Shown in pieces: positions 18,029 through 27,578 of a stretch of DNA of 64,000 nt (within the stretch, counting starts at the first letter, position 1; each line of letters begins with the position of its first letter). The translations under genes and the position numbers were made by a program. The stretch comes from Rhizobium gallicum bv. gallicum R602sp (lineage in GTDB: Bacteria > Pseudomonadota > Alphaproteobacteria > Rhizobiales > Rhizobiaceae). The notes below the pieces were generated by a model, which was not told the origin of the DNA, did no database searches, and saw only the letters and a program-made list of their open reading frames with translations. The stretch lies in NCBI RefSeq assembly GCF_000816845.1, contig NZ_CP006880.1:806001-870000 (forward strand), written 5' to 3'.

Positions 18029-19207
18029 ATGACAAGTTCGCGAAACTCTGAAGCAGCGAATATTCCCCGCGATCCGCATGGGCAGAGCACGACCACCCGT
18101 GCTCGCGCAGCGGTGGTCGAGAAAAAGGATGCACCCTTCGTGATGCAGGATGTGACAGTTGAAGCGCCCCGGCCAGACGAGGTGCTCGTCCGCATGGTCG
18201 CGACGGGGATCTGTGCGACCGATGCCCATGTCCGGCAACAGCTGATGCCGACGCCACTACCGGCTATCCTCGGCCACGAGGGAGCGGGCATCGTCGTGCG
18301 TACTGGGACGTCGGTCACCCACCTCAAGCCAGGGGACCATGTCGTACTTTCCTACCACTCGTGCGGACAGTGCAAACCCTGCCTGTCGTCTCACGCCGCG
18401 TATTGCGAGAAAGTGTGGGAGGCCAACTTTGCGGGTGCAAGGTTGGATGGCTCCATCGGTGTCGAGCGGAACGGCGCGGACGACCTGCACGCCCATTTCT
18501 TCGGCCAATCCTCGTTCGCGACCTATGCGCTTGCGCATCAGCGCAACACCATCAAGGTGCCCAGCGACATTCCGCTGGAGATCCTGGGGCCGCTCGGCTG
18601 CGGCTTCCAGACCGGCGCTGGTGCAATCCTGAAGGCAATGAAGGTTCCAGTCGGCGCCACGGTCGCCGTCTTCGGCGTGGGCGCAGTCGGCCTTGCCGCG
18701 ATCATGGCCGCCAAGGTCGCCGACGCGGCGACGGTCATTGCCATCGACGTGAATGCGGAACGCCTGGAGCTCGCCAGGGAGCTTGGCGCGACCCACGCCG
18801 TCAATGCGGTCGGCCAAGCGGACGTATCCGCCGCGATCCGACAGCTCGAGCCGAGGGGCGTCGAGTTCGTCCTGGACACCAGCGGGCGAGCCGCCAATCT
18901 CGATGCGGGAGTTGGGGCCCTCGCGCCGATGGGGCATTTCGGCTTCGTCGCCTTCAACGCCCATTCGGGCGCGATGGTGGACGCATCGCGTCTGACGGTC
19001 GGGCAGACGCTCCAGGGTATCATTCAAGGCGATGCCGTGTCGGCGCTGATGATCCCCGAACTGATCGGCCTCTACCGCACGGGCCGGTTCCCGTTCGACC
19101 GCCTGATCACCTTCTACGACTTCGCGGACATCAACCAGGCGTTCGAAGACGTCGCCACCGGTCGCGTCATCAAGGCAGTCCTCCGGTTCGACGCCACGGA
19201 CGCCTGA
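18029..19207 (+). CDS. Zinc-dependent aryl/primary alcohol dehydrogenase
   Basis: A 392-residue medium-chain zinc alcohol dehydrogenase. Catalytic zinc ligands are Cys62 (GICATDAH), His83/Glu84 (LGHEGAG) and the Cys in GPLGCGFQTG. The structural zinc site is C112, C115, C118, C126. The NAD motif is FGVGAVGLAAIMAAK with an acidic residue (AIDVN), so NAD is preferred. The length and the GCGFQTGAGAI motif resemble benzyl-alcohol dehydrogenases. GGAGG precedes the ATG at 18029; the longer upstream frame is not family-like. It leads a forward set with a metallo-hydrolase and an aldehyde dehydrogenase. Confidence 0.88.
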   Translation: MTSSRNSEAANIPRDPHGQSTTTRARAAVVEKKDAPFVMQDVTVEAPRPDEVLVRMVATGICATDAHVRQQLMPTPLPAILGHEGAGIVVRTGTSVTHLKPGDHVVLSYHSCGQCKPCLSSHAAYCEKVWEANFAGARLDGSIGVERNGADDLHAHFFGQSSFATYALAHQRNTIKVPSDIPLEILGPLGCGFQTGAGAILKAMKVPVGATVAVFGVGAVGLAAIMAAKVADAATVIAIDVNAERLELARELGATHAVNAVGQADVSAAIRQLEPRGVEFVLDTSGRAANLDAGVGALAPMGHFGFVAFNAHSGAMVDASRLTVGQTLQGIIQGDAVSALMIPELIGLYRTGRFPFDRLITFYDFADINQAFEDVATGRVIKAVLRFDATDA

Positions 19208-19250
19208 GCGTCCCGCGCGACTCCCAATTCATCAGCAAAGGAAGCGGATC

Positions 19251-20330
19251 ATGTGCAACAACCATCAGAAAGCCATCAATGCCAGCGATACGCCGGCATT
19301 CTTCGCGATCGACAATTACGGCTTTCCCGAGGCGGGTGAGCATCCGGCCGATCCCCCGAACTACTATCCATCCTATTTCACTAGCGAGCGCTTCCAGAAG
19401 CTGGGCTACCATGTCGAGGAGCTGCGCGGCGGCTTCTACTGGGTTACCAGCGGTGGCTATGATGCGGCGTTCGTGGTGACGGACGACGACGTGATCGCGA
19501 TCGATGCCCCGCCGACAATCGGCGAGAACATGCTCGCGGCGATCGAGGATGTCACCGACAAGCCCGTGACACATGTCATCTACAGCCACTGGCACACCGA
19601 TCATATCGGCGCCGCCTCCGTGTTCGGGCCGAACGTCGAGACCGTCGCTCACGAGATCACCAAGGAACTGCTCGAGAGGTTTCCCGATCCGAACCGTCCG
19701 ATCCCGACCCTGACCTTCGACAAGGAACACACGCTGACGGTCGGCGGCGTGACGTTGGAGCTGTCGTACAAGGGTGAGAACCACTGCCCCGGGAACATCT
19801 TCATCTATGCGCCAGCGCAGAAGGTGCTGACCGTCATCGACATCATCAGCCCCGGCAGCGCCACCTTCATGCACTGCGACGCTTCGCAAAACATAACCGG
19901 CTGGTATCAGGCCCAGGAACAGCTCCTCGAGTTCGACTTCGACTTCCTCGTGGCCGGTCACCACATGAAGTACGGCACGCCTGAGACGGTCAAGGCGTCG
20001 ATTGAGTATTTCGCCGACGTCCTTGACGGCGCGCAAGCGGCCGTCGACCGGTTCTCGCGGTCGGATGCCCTGATCAGCATCTTGGACGGCGCCGGCTGGG
20101 ACAAAGTGTTCGTCGGCACCGAGAACTGGATCAACTCGATGGCGAACTACGCCACTAAATATGTACTCGAGAAGCGCAGCAGCAACGGCCAGCTCTGGTC
20201 GGAGCGGCTCGCCGGCGCGACCACACAGACCAAGTATCACGCCTACACAGTGCTCGAATCGATCCGTCTTGAACGCCCGCGTCCCAACTATCGCCTGCGC
20301 GGCGAAAACGCTCCGCCGTTCCTGACCTGA
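19251..20330 (+). CDS. MBL-fold metallo-hydrolase
   Basis: A 359-residue metallo-beta-lactamase-fold protein with the dinuclear metal motif H113-x-H115-x-D117-H118 in SHWHTDHIGA. Further ligands are likely in KGENHCPGN and DIISPG, and the late histidines in AGHHMKYG. No signal peptide. The family hydrolyses esters, lactones or thioesters, but I cannot assign the substrate. It lies 43 bases after the alcohol dehydrogenase and upstream of the aldehyde dehydrogenase, so an ester or lactone linked to an alcohol oxidation route is a reasonable guess. Confidence 0.8.
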   Translation: MCNNHQKAINASDTPAFFAIDNYGFPEAGEHPADPPNYYPSYFTSERFQKLGYHVEELRGGFYWVTSGGYDAAFVVTDDDVIAIDAPPTIGENMLAAIEDVTDKPVTHVIYSHWHTDHIGAASVFGPNVETVAHEITKELLERFPDPNRPIPTLTFDKEHTLTVGGVTLELSYKGENHCPGNIFIYAPAQKVLTVIDIISPGSATFMHCDASQNITGWYQAQEQLLEFDFDFLVAGHHMKYGTPETVKASIEYFADVLDGAQAAVDRFSRSDALISILDGAGWDKVFVGTENWINSMANYATKYVLEKRSSNGQLWSERLAGATTQTKYHAYTVLESIRLERPRPNYRLRGENAPPFLT

Positions 20331-20464
20331 TCCCCGACGCCCTCTGTGCCCGCTGAAGCCAGGTCGCAGCGGGCGCAAGCACGAGCAGCAGCTCTCTAGC
20401 AACACCAGTCCATTCACGGCGGTGGAGGGACCGTCATGTCATGCAGCTATCTAAGGACTTTCAG

Positions 20465-21942
20465 ATGACGACTTATTCGGCCAAGAATTGGATCAATGGC
20501 GCGTTCGTTTCGTCGGCGAGCCTTGGCATCTCCATCAATCCGGCGACCTACGAACGCATCGGCGAATATCCGGATGATGGCGGCGCGGCTGCCGGGTCCG
20601 CCATCGAAGCCGCGAGCCGCGCCTTTCGAAGCACGGCCTGGGCACATGATGCCGAACTGCGAGCCAAAGTGCTCGACCAGATGGCTTTGGCGATCGAGCG
20701 GAACCGCGATCTACTGATAGACATCCTCTCGCTCGAGAATGGAAAGGTTCGGGGCGAAGCCGCACTTGAGGCTGACGGCGCCCCGAGCAAGCTGCGCTAC
20801 TGGGCGGCGATGGCGCGAACCGAAGCGGGTCGCGCCATGCAACCGCGACCGGGGGCCTTTCGATCGTCCTACGACAGCCGATGGGCGTAGCGGGAGTCAT
20901 CGTTCCCTGGAACTCTCCGATCATTCTGGCGGTCAGATCGTTCGCGCCCGCACTCGCCGCAGGATGCACGGTCGTCATCAAGATGCCAGGGCAGGCCGCC
21001 CAGATCGCTAGCGTGCTGGCGGAGACCCTCGCAGAACCCTCGGACCTTCCGAACGGCGTCATCAACATTTTCGTTGAAAGCGAATCGGATGGGGCCGCGC
21101 TCCTTGTCGAAAGCGCCGACGTGCCGACGATCAGCTTCACGGGAAGCACGAAGACCGGCGTTGCGATCAGCGCGGTCGGGGCGCGCCGAATGAAACGCTT
21201 CGGACTTGAATTGGGTGGAAAAGCGCCAATGATCGTGTTCGACGACGCCGACATGGAACCCATGCTGCCCGTTCTGGAAAAAGCGCTGACGGTATTCGCC
21301 GGCCAGTTCTGCATGACGGGCTCGCGGCTGCTCGTACAGGAAGTGGTCTATGACACCGTTCGCGATCGGCTTGCCGGGCGGCTGCGGAATGTACGGGTCG
21401 GGCCCGCCTCTGATCCCAAAAGCGACATGGGACCGTTGATCGACAAACCCAACGTCGAGCGGGTCGACAAGATTGTCCAGGACGCGGTGAATGCTGGAGC
21501 CAAAGCGATTGTCCGCGGCGGACCGATCACCGACGGCCCGCTGGCGAATGGGGCGTTCTTTCGCCCGGCCCTGCTCGAAGTCTCGGACACCAGCCTCCCG
21601 ATCGTGCAGCAGGAAACCTTCGGTCCCGTCCTCACCATCCAGCGGTTCTGCGAAGAGACCGATGCCATCGCGCTCGCCAACGACAGCGAATACGGTTTGT
21701 CCGCCAGCGTTTGGACGCGAGATCTGGACCGCGCGTTGCGGGTCGCTCAGGCGCTGGAGGTGGGCAGCGTCTTCGTGAATGATTGGGCGAAGGTCTACGA
21801 CAGCACCGAAGAAGGCGGATTCATGCTTTCAGGATTGGGGAGGCTGAATGGTGCCGCCGCGCTCGATGACTTCATCGAATACAAACATGTCGCGCTGAAG
21901 CCCGGTCGGTCCGGCAATCCACATCAGGTTTCGGGAAAGTAG
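20465..21942 (+). pseudogene. NAD-dependent aldehyde dehydrogenase, frameshifted
   Basis: Read as one gene this is a normal aldehyde dehydrogenase of about 490 residues. The first part (MTTYSAKNWINGAF to AGRAMQPRPG) is in one frame. The remainder continues from LSIVLRQPMGVAGVIVPWNS in another, with Glu in LELGGKAP and the catalytic Cys in GQFCMTGS. The frames switch in the run of five G at about 20851-20855, so one base has been lost or gained there. AAGGA precedes the ATG at 20465. It would oxidise the aldehyde made by the alcohol dehydrogenase upstream. Either a recent mutation or a sequencing error in the homopolymer. Confidence 0.75.
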
Positions 21943-22047
21943 ACCGACCGGACGCATCGGGAAGACCCATCCTGCGCCGGCTATCCCGCTGAACCTTCAT
22001 TTATGGACGGCCCGTGCCATCGCACGGACTTGCAGCTTGGGGAGGAG

Positions 22048-22413
22048 TCACGAAGCCGCCGCCTTAGATTGCTGGAACAGGTCCATATTGGCTTCTCCCC
22101 AAGCTGAGAGGGATAGAAGGATCGGTATGAATGTCCGGCCCCGATCAGACAAGCTGTATTCGACCTTGGGTGGTACCTGAGCATGGACTACGCGATTGAT
22201 CAGTCCGTCGGCTTCCAATTCGCGCAACTGATTGGTCAAGGTCCTCTGCGTGACCCCGGACATCAAGCGCATCAACTCGTTGAAACGGACAGTACCTCTT
22301 TCCTGAAGATACCAAAGCGCAACGCATTTCCATTTTCCGTCGATCAGACTGATCGCCGCCTCTACCGCGCAACCGGGATTGCTATCCAGACTGGTGTGGC
22401 GCCGCTTGACCAT
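22048..22413 (-). CDS. HxlR-family transcriptional regulator
   Basis: A 121-residue winged-helix regulator of the HxlR/DUF24 family: a conserved N-terminal Cys15 (NPGCAVEAAISLIDGKW), FNELMRLMSGVTQRTLTNQL as the DNA-recognition part, and VEYSLSDRGRTFIPIL. Members such as YodB, QorR and HypR sense quinones or electrophiles by oxidation of this cysteine. It is divergent from a quinone oxidoreductase gene 108 bases away, the classic arrangement for a quinone-responsive repressor and its target. Confidence 0.9.
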   Translation of the reverse strand: MVKRRHTSLDSNPGCAVEAAISLIDGKWKCVALWYLQERGTVRFNELMRLMSGVTQRTLTNQLRELEADGLINRVVHAQVPPKVEYSLSDRGRTFIPILLSLSAWGEANMDLFQQSKAAAS

Positions 22414-22429
22414 TGCAGTATCCTTTTGT

Positions 22430-22442
22430 GTACCTAGGGTAA
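22430..22442. promoter_or_regulatory. Possible HxlR operator
   Basis: A near-palindrome with TACC and GGGTA half sites around a central TA lies between the HxlR gene and the divergent quinone oxidoreductase gene. Its place next to the regulator's own start fits autoregulation and repression of both genes. It is short, and nothing in the sequence proves binding. Confidence 0.3.
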
Positions 22443-22520
22443 ATTTTGTGCGTATTACATATGATGTGGGTATCCACTATTAAAGCTCTTACCATCATTG
22501 ATTTTGAGAAAGGTAAGATC

Positions 22521-23525
22521 ATGACCGACACCATGAAGGCGATCGTCCTCGCCAAGTTCGGTGGCTTCGACGCTTTCGAGATGCGCGATGCTACCGTACC
22601 GGTCGTCGGACCTCGGCAGGTCCGGGTGCGCGTTCACGCCACCGCCATTAATCCCCTGGACTATCAGATCCGACGTGGCGACTACGCCGACTACGTGCCG
22701 CTCCCCGCCATCATCGGTCACGACGTTTCCGGCGTCGTGGAGGAGAAGGGGGCGGATGTGAGCGAGTTCGACGTAGGCGACGAGGTTTACTACACGCCCA
22801 AAATCTTCGGCGGCCCCGGCTCATATGCGGAGCAGCACGTTGCCGATGTCGATCTGGTCGCCCGCAAGCCGCACAACATCAACCATCTGGAGGCTGCCAG
22901 TCTGACGCTGGTCGGGGGGACGGTCTGGGAAGCTTTGGTGACCCGCGCCCAACTTGCCGTTCACGAGACCATTCTGATCCATGGCGGTGCCGGCGGTGTG
23001 GGTACGGTGGCGATCCAGCTTGCCAAGGCGATGGGCGCGCGGGTCATCACGACGGCGCGCCGTAGCAACCATGAGTTCGTGCGTTCGCTCGGAGCGGACG
23101 AGGTAATCGATCACTCCTCCGATGACTACGTCTCAGCCGTGGCGGAGCTGACGCATGGGCAAGGGGTGAATGTCGTATTCGACACCATCGGAGGCGACAC
23201 CCTGACGAGAAGCGCGCTCGCCCTCGCGGATGCCGGACGGCTGGTCAGCATCGTCGACATCGCACAGCCGCAGAACCTGATCGAGGCTTGGGGAAAGAAC
23301 GCCGCCTACCATTTCGTGTTCACCCGTCAGAACCGAGGCAAGCTCGACGCGCTGACAAACCTTATCGAACGCGGTCTGATCAAGCCGGTGATCGGCGCAG
23401 TGTTTCCTTTGGCTCGCCTAGGCGAAGCGCATGAACTGCTCGAAGGCGGAAGCTCCCGTGGGCTTCGAGGTAAGGTGGCGATCGATGTTGTTGGCCAGAC
23501 TGTCGAGCTCCCCACGCCGCGATAG
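22521..23525 (+). CDS. Zinc-independent quinone oxidoreductase / NADPH-dependent enone reductase
   Basis: A 334-residue MDR-family protein with GroES-like domain ([16 protein letters not shown]), the cofactor motif [16 protein letters not shown] and no zinc-binding cysteines. It belongs near the QorB/ZTA1 group and should reduce quinones or alpha,beta-unsaturated carbonyls with NADPH. The ATG at 22521 has AGAAAGGTAAG upstream. Being divergent from an HxlR regulator, it is probably induced by quinones or similar electrophiles. Confidence 0.85.
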   Translation: MTDTMKAIVLAKFGGFDAFEMRDATVPVVGPRQVRVRVHATAINPLDYQIRRGDYADYVPLPAIIGHDVSGVVEEKGADVSEFDVGDEVYYTPKIFGGPGSYAEQHVADVDLVARKPHNINHLEAASLTLVGGTVWEALVTRAQLAVHETILIHGGAGGVGTVAIQLAKAMGARVITTARRSNHEFVRSLGADEVIDHSSDDYVSAVAELTHGQGVNVVFDTIGGDTLTRSALALADAGRLVSIVDIAQPQNLIEAWGKNAAYHFVFTRQNRGKLDALTNLIERGLIKPVIGAVFPLARLGEAHELLEGGSSRGLRGKVAIDVVGQTVELPTPR

Positions 23526-23654
23526 ATACATCGATAAGACAGCGGTATTCTCCCAAAATACCATCATTTTCGGGACGGCAGCTATCGCCCGTGCCGCCCG
23601 GAATCCGGCTGTCCGCTCGCCACCAGACCTTGCCGTAGCTGTTGAGGGCGGCGC

Positions 23655-23840
23655 TCACGCGCCGCCGAACTTCCAGACCGGGATGCCGAGCTTCTTGGCC
23701 TTGTCGGCGAGGTTGTCGTTGATGCCGGTGCCCGGGAAGTGCATCACGCCCTTGGGCAGGATTTCCAGCATCTCGTCGTTGCGCTTGAAGGGTGCTGCGC
23801 GGCCGTGCTTGGTCCAGTCGGGAGCGAAATCGATCGGCGG
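23655..23840 (-). pseudogene. DUF2493-family protein, C-terminal remnant
   Basis: The minus strand reads IDFAPDWTKHGRAAPFKRND, then MLEILPKGVMHFPGTGINDN, ending VWKFGGA and a TGA stop. This is the C-terminus of DUF2493 (SLOG-fold) proteins, which are frequent on rhizobial plasmids. Nothing of the N-terminal domain is visible upstream of about 23840. It is a truncated plasmid-type gene. Confidence 0.55.
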
Positions 23841-24271
23841 ACTGCGAAGATGAAATCCGGCAACGCCTCATCCAGTTTTTACAGTCAGCCAAAACCACGG
23901 ACGGAGGGCAATGGGTCTCGATTCTGAAAAAACGAGGGCCTTAGAGGGCTATGGAGTAGACATAGTTCTCATCATCACCCGGCGCGGCGCGCCAAATTCC
24001 GCAGGCCGCCTAGCGGACCATTATGCATTTCGAAAAGTCTCTCAACTCAATCTCGCTCGAGAGCGGCGATAAACATAGTTTGGTTCTGCTTCTACGCTGC
24101 GGTACGAAATAATGCGCTACGGTTTCCAGAAAGAAAAATTTCAGCATCACATAAGAAGTCTTCGTCGATCGCAAGTAATGATTAAATCCTGCCCCCGCAA
24201 CCACGATGCCGTTCGTTCTGGAACGCCTCCCTACGCCGCTTTGCGAGCGCCGTTTCGGTCTAAAACCATGC
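23841..24271. other. Intergenic region, no gene recognised
   Basis: Between the DUF2493 remnant and the NmrA fragment I find only short frames without family features, and no clear promoter or repeat. It is more AT-rich than its surroundings around 24000-24200. It is probably debris between two rearranged segments. Confidence 0.35.
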
Positions 24272-24484
24272 TCATTCTCCCGCGCTCGAAGGCGCGACCG
24301 GTGCGAAGGCTTGCGTGTTCTTCTGCACGAACTCCCGAACGCTCATCGGAGGTATACCGGTCAGCCCTTCAACATCTTCACTGAACCGATCGTACCGGTT
24401 GTCCCGGTGGAGCCGGGCCATCGTCACGACGTGCGAGATAACATGAGATGGCATCCCGAAGGCGGCGAGTTGCTCCTTCATCAT
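24272..24484 (-). pseudogene. NmrA-like NAD(P)-binding protein, C-terminal fragment
   Basis: The minus strand encodes HVVTMARLHRDNRYDRFSED, then VEGLTGIPPMSVREFVQKNT, the typical C-terminus of NmrA-type atypical SDRs. It opens only 13 bases beyond the agmatinase stop, so it has no start region or Rossmann fold of its own. It may be the displaced 3' end of a gene whose middle lies at 14531-14718. Confidence 0.5.
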
Positions 24485-24496
24485 TTCGGGGGAACG

Positions 24497-25468
24497 TCAA
24501 CATATGTGATCGTGCGGCCAGACATTTACCGCGAATATCCGGCCTATAGTATTGAGCAGCAGCTGGGCGGCGAGAATTGCTGTTGTGCCGGTGTGATCGT
24601 AGTCGGGAGCGACTTCGACGAGGTCGATGCCAACGATGCTGCCACGCTTTGCAAGACCGGCAATCAATTCCAGCACTTCATAGTAGATGAAGCCTCCATG
24701 GCTGGGTGTGCCGGTGCCGGGTGCAATCGATGGATCGAAGCCGTCGATGTCGATGGAGAGGTAATAGCGTTTGCCTGCTGGAATACGCTCGAGAACCGCA
24801 TCTACGCCAAGTTTGCGGATCTGGCGCACGGACAGGATGTCCGACCCCTGGGCGCGGGCATGGTCGTAGCCTTCCTTGGCGGTGGATGACACATTGCGGA
24901 TGCCGAGCTGCGTCATGCCAGTCACCCAGGGCTTTTCCGAAGCACGACGCATCGGGCTGCCGTGGCCGAAGCGTACGCCGTGGCGCTCATCGACGAAATC
25001 GAGATGCGCATCGAACTGCACGAGATGGACAGGTTCCTGATCGCTGAAGGCGTTGATGCAGGGGATGTTAATGGAATGATCGCCGCCAAGCACAACCGGG
25101 AGCGCGCCTGCCGAAAGGATCTTGCGAACACCGATCTCGATATTGGCATGGCTCGAAGCAGTGTCGGTGTGAATGATATCTGCATCGCCGATATCGACGA
25201 TCCTGACACCTTCGAGATACGTCACGTCGTCCTCGTGATCGTAGGCACCGGCGTGGCCGAAGGCAAACAGAGTGGACGCTTCGCGGATGCTCCTTGGCCC
25301 GAAGCGGGCGCCGGACCGCCACTGCGTACCGAAATCGAACGGTGCGCCGAGGATCGCGACAACGGCGTCGATCTGGTCCCAGTTCTCGACATAAGGGCTC
25401 TTGGCAAAAGTGGAAATGCCGACGAAGGGCAGGTTAAGCCGGCCTTTATCGTATCCGTGAGCAGCCAT
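24497..25468 (-). CDS. speB: Agmatinase-family ureohydrolase
   Basis: A 323-residue manganese-dependent ureohydrolase. The metal-binding motifs are GGDHS (128-132), FDAHLDF (152-158) and SIDIDGFDPS (238-247). It splits a guanidino compound into urea and an amine; agmatine is the standard guess, but guanidinobutyrate, guanidinopropionate or guanidine cannot be excluded. AAAGGAA precedes the ATG at 25468. It is the last gene of an operon with a polar amino-acid ABC importer that probably brings in the substrate; only 19 bases separate it from the ATPase gene. Confidence 0.85.
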   Translation of the reverse strand: MAAHGYDKGRLNLPFVGISTFAKSPYVENWDQIDAVVAILGAPFDFGTQWRSGARFGPRSIREASTLFAFGHAGAYDHEDDVTYLEGVRIVDIGDADIIHTDTASSHANIEIGVRKILSAGALPVVLGGDHSINIPCINAFSDQEPVHLVQFDAHLDFVDERHGVRFGHGSPMRRASEKPWVTGMTQLGIRNVSSTAKEGYDHARAQGSDILSVRQIRKLGVDAVLERIPAGKRYYLSIDIDGFDPSIAPGTGTPSHGGFIYYEVLELIAGLAKRGSIVGIDLVEVAPDYDHTGTTAILAAQLLLNTIGRIFAVNVWPHDHIC

Positions 25469-25487
25469 GATCGTTCCTTTCAAGCTA

Positions 25488-26270
25488 TCAAAGTGCGCGT
25501 TCGCGCCAGGTCTGGAGAAATTGAGAAAGACGTTCGTTTTTCGGGGTGGCGAAAAGCGTTTGCGGCGGGCCTTCCTCGACAATGCGGCCGCTATCCATGA
25601 ACACGACGCGGCTGGCCGCATGGGCGGCAAAGCCCATCTCGTGGGTGACGATGATCATGGTCATTCCCTCCGCCGCGAGTGTCTTCATGACCGAAAGCAC
25701 TTCGCCCACCAGTTCCGGGTCGAGCGCCGAGGTGGGTTCGTCGAAAAGCATCGCCTTCGGCCGGACTGCCAGCGCGCGGGCAATGGCCACGCGCTGTTTT
25801 TGTCCCCCGGACAGGCTTTCGGGACAGCGATCCGCGAAGGTGGAAAGCCCGACCTTCTCCAGCATCGCCCGCCCTGTTTCCTCTGCCTGCTTTCGTGGCA
25901 CGCCATGTGCCAGCCGAAGCGCCAGGGTCACATTGTCGAGCACGCTCATGTGCGGCCAGAGGTGGAAGTGCTGGAACACCATGCCAAGGGGCCCGCGCGC
26001 TTTCGCCAGTTCCCTCGCACCGGCCCGTTCCCGTCCGAGTGGCGTTTCCCGCCAGCCAATCAGCTTTCCGAAAACCTGCACGTCGCCGCCGTCATAAGGA
26101 TCGAGAAAGGCGATGGAGCGCAACAGCGTGCTCTTGCCCGAACCGGAGGGGCCGATGATGCAGGTAACATCGCCGGCATGAACATCGAGGTCGATGCCGG
26201 TCAGCACCCTCTTGTCGCCGAAATGCTTTTGAAGTCCGCGCACCGAGATCGCAGCTTTACTTGCGGTCAT
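25488..26270 (-). CDS. Polar amino-acid ABC transporter, ATP-binding subunit
   Basis: A 260-residue ABC ATPase: Walker [11 protein letters not shown]-loop [12 protein letters not shown], signature LSGGQKQR, Walker [15 protein letters not shown]-loop VTHEMGFA. The pattern is that of GlnQ/HisP-type ATPases which energise import of polar amino acids. The start at 26270 is chosen for the normal length; a longer frame exists. It ends one base before the upstream permease's coding region, so the operon is tightly packed. Confidence 0.92.
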   Translation of the reverse strand: MTASKAAISVRGLQKHFGDKRVLTGIDLDVHAGDVTCIIGPSGSGKSTLLRSIAFLDPYDGGDVQVFGKLIGWRETPLGRERAGARELAKARGPLGMVFQHFHLWPHMSVLDNVTLALRLAHGVPRKQAEETGRAMLEKVGLSTFADRCPESLSGGQKQRVAIARALAVRPKAMLFDEPTSALDPELVGEVLSVMKTLAAEGMTMIIVTHEMGFAAHAASRVVFMDSGRIVEEGPPQTLFATPKNERLSQFLQTWRERAL

Positions 26271-26271
26271 A

Positions 26272-26919
26272 TTAGGAGCCTTTCGCCGTAAAGCGTCGCT
26301 CTGCATAAAAGCCGAGACGCGCGATAGTTTCGACGAGCGCCCAGTAGAGGAGGGCGATGGTAAGATAAGGGGTGACGACAGCGAAGGTGATGGAGCTGAT
26401 CGTACCTGCGACCTTTGTCAGTTCACCAAGCGTGATGACCGAAAGCACGGCAGATTCCTTGACCAGATTGATTGTCTGCCCGACGCAGGCAGGAAGCGTG
26501 ACCCGCAATGCCTGGGGCAGTTCGATATTGAGAAAGCTCTGGCCCGGTGTCAGGCCAAGCATTTCGGCGGCTTCCCGCTCACCCTTCTGTATCGCACTGA
26601 AGCCGGCACGAAAGATTTCCGCAAACGGTCCGGCTCCATAAAGCCCGAGACCGACGATGCCGGCGACGTGGGGGCTCAGCAGCAAACCGAACTGCGGGCC
26701 CCCGTAATAGAGGAGGAACAACACCAGCGCGAGAGGTGCGCCACGCGCAAATTCGATGTAACCGCGGGCCGGAATCGCAATGAGCCGAAAGCGGCTGCGC
26801 AATGCAAGTGCAAGAAAAATGCCGACGATTACGGAAATGAAGATGCCGAGCAGTGAAACAGCAATCGTAGTGGCAAGACCCGCCGCGTAGAGTGGAATAT
26901 CGTTGACGAAACCCGACAT
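26272..26919 (-). CDS. Polar amino-acid ABC transporter permease
   Basis: A 215-residue inner-membrane permease of the HisMQ family with about five transmembrane helices. The EAA coupling loop reads [20 protein letters not shown] before [11 protein letters not shown]. The start at 26919 shares a base with the stop of the second permease, so translation is coupled; GGGAGG lies upstream. It pairs with the next permease to form the membrane channel. Confidence 0.9.
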   Translation of the reverse strand: MSGFVNDIPLYAAGLATTIAVSLLGIFISVIVGIFLALALRSRFRLIAIPARGYIEFARGAPLALVLFLLYYGGPQFGLLLSPHVAGIVGLGLYGAGPFAEIFRAGFSAIQKGEREAAEMLGLTPGQSFLNIELPQALRVTLPACVGQTINLVKESAVLSVITLGELTKVAGTISSITFAVVTPYLTIALLYWALVETIARLGFYAERRFTAKGS

Positions 26920-27569
26920 TATCGTTTCGCCTCCCGTGACAGGTGGCGCTCCAGCAAAAGGCCAATACACGCCAGAACTGCGCCGATGATCACGTAAAGC
27001 AACAATGCCGAGGCATAAGCCTCAAGGGGACGAAACGTCGATGCGGCGACCTGCTGCGCCCGGCGGGTAATGTCGGTGACGGCGATCACCGATACCAGCG
27101 AGGAGTTTTTCACCAGAGCCTGCATTTCCCCGATCAGGGCTGGCAGCATCAGGCGTATCGCCTGAGGCGCTTCGATCCTGAAAAACGTCTGGCTTGCGGA
27201 CAGACCGAGCATGCTGGCAGCCTCGATGTGGCCTCGCGGGATCGCTTGCAGTCCGGCGCGGTAGATCTCGGACTGGAAGGCTGCGGTGTTCAATGCCAGC
27301 GCCATTGTTGCGGCTAGCGTTGGTTCCAGCTCCAGCCCGAGAAATGGCAGTAGATAGAAGACGATCAGCAATTGCACGAGGATGGGCGTCCCCCGCCAGA
27401 AGGAGAGATAAAGTCCCGCCAGACGGCTTGGAACCCTGCCGCCGCGTGAAGCCGCGGCAAGGAGAATGGCCAGCGGCGCACCGAGAAGCAGCGCTGAAAA
27501 GCTGACCATAACGGTGGTGGTGAAGCCATCGAGAAGAGCTGGCCAGACACCTGCGAGTCCTCTGTCCAC
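26919..27569 (-). CDS. Polar amino-acid ABC transporter permease (partner)
   Basis: A 216-residue HisMQ-type permease, about five helices, with EAA loop GHIEAASMLGLSASQTFFRI before EAPQAIRLMLPA. The start is GTG, with AAGGTCC shortly upstream, nine bases after the binding-protein stop. Together with the other permease, ATPase and binding protein it completes a four-part importer. The operon order is binding protein, permease, permease, ATPase, ureohydrolase. Confidence 0.9.
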   Translation of the reverse strand: MDRGLAGVWPALLDGFTTTVMVSFSALLLGAPLAILLAAASRGGRVPSRLAGLYLSFWRGTPILVQLLIVFYLLPFLGLELEPTLAATMALALNTAAFQSEIYRAGLQAIPRGHIEAASMLGLSASQTFFRIEAPQAIRLMLPALIGEMQALVKNSSLVSVIAVTDITRRAQQVAASTFRPLEAYASALLLYVIIGAVLACIGLLLERHLSREAKR

Positions 27570-27578
27570 GACTGGACC

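Noticed and set aside
19170..20417. A 415-codon open frame antisense to the metallo-hydrolase gene
   Set aside because: It mirrors the codon structure of the sense gene, has no recognisable motif, and the sense strand has an exact metallo-beta-lactamase motif.
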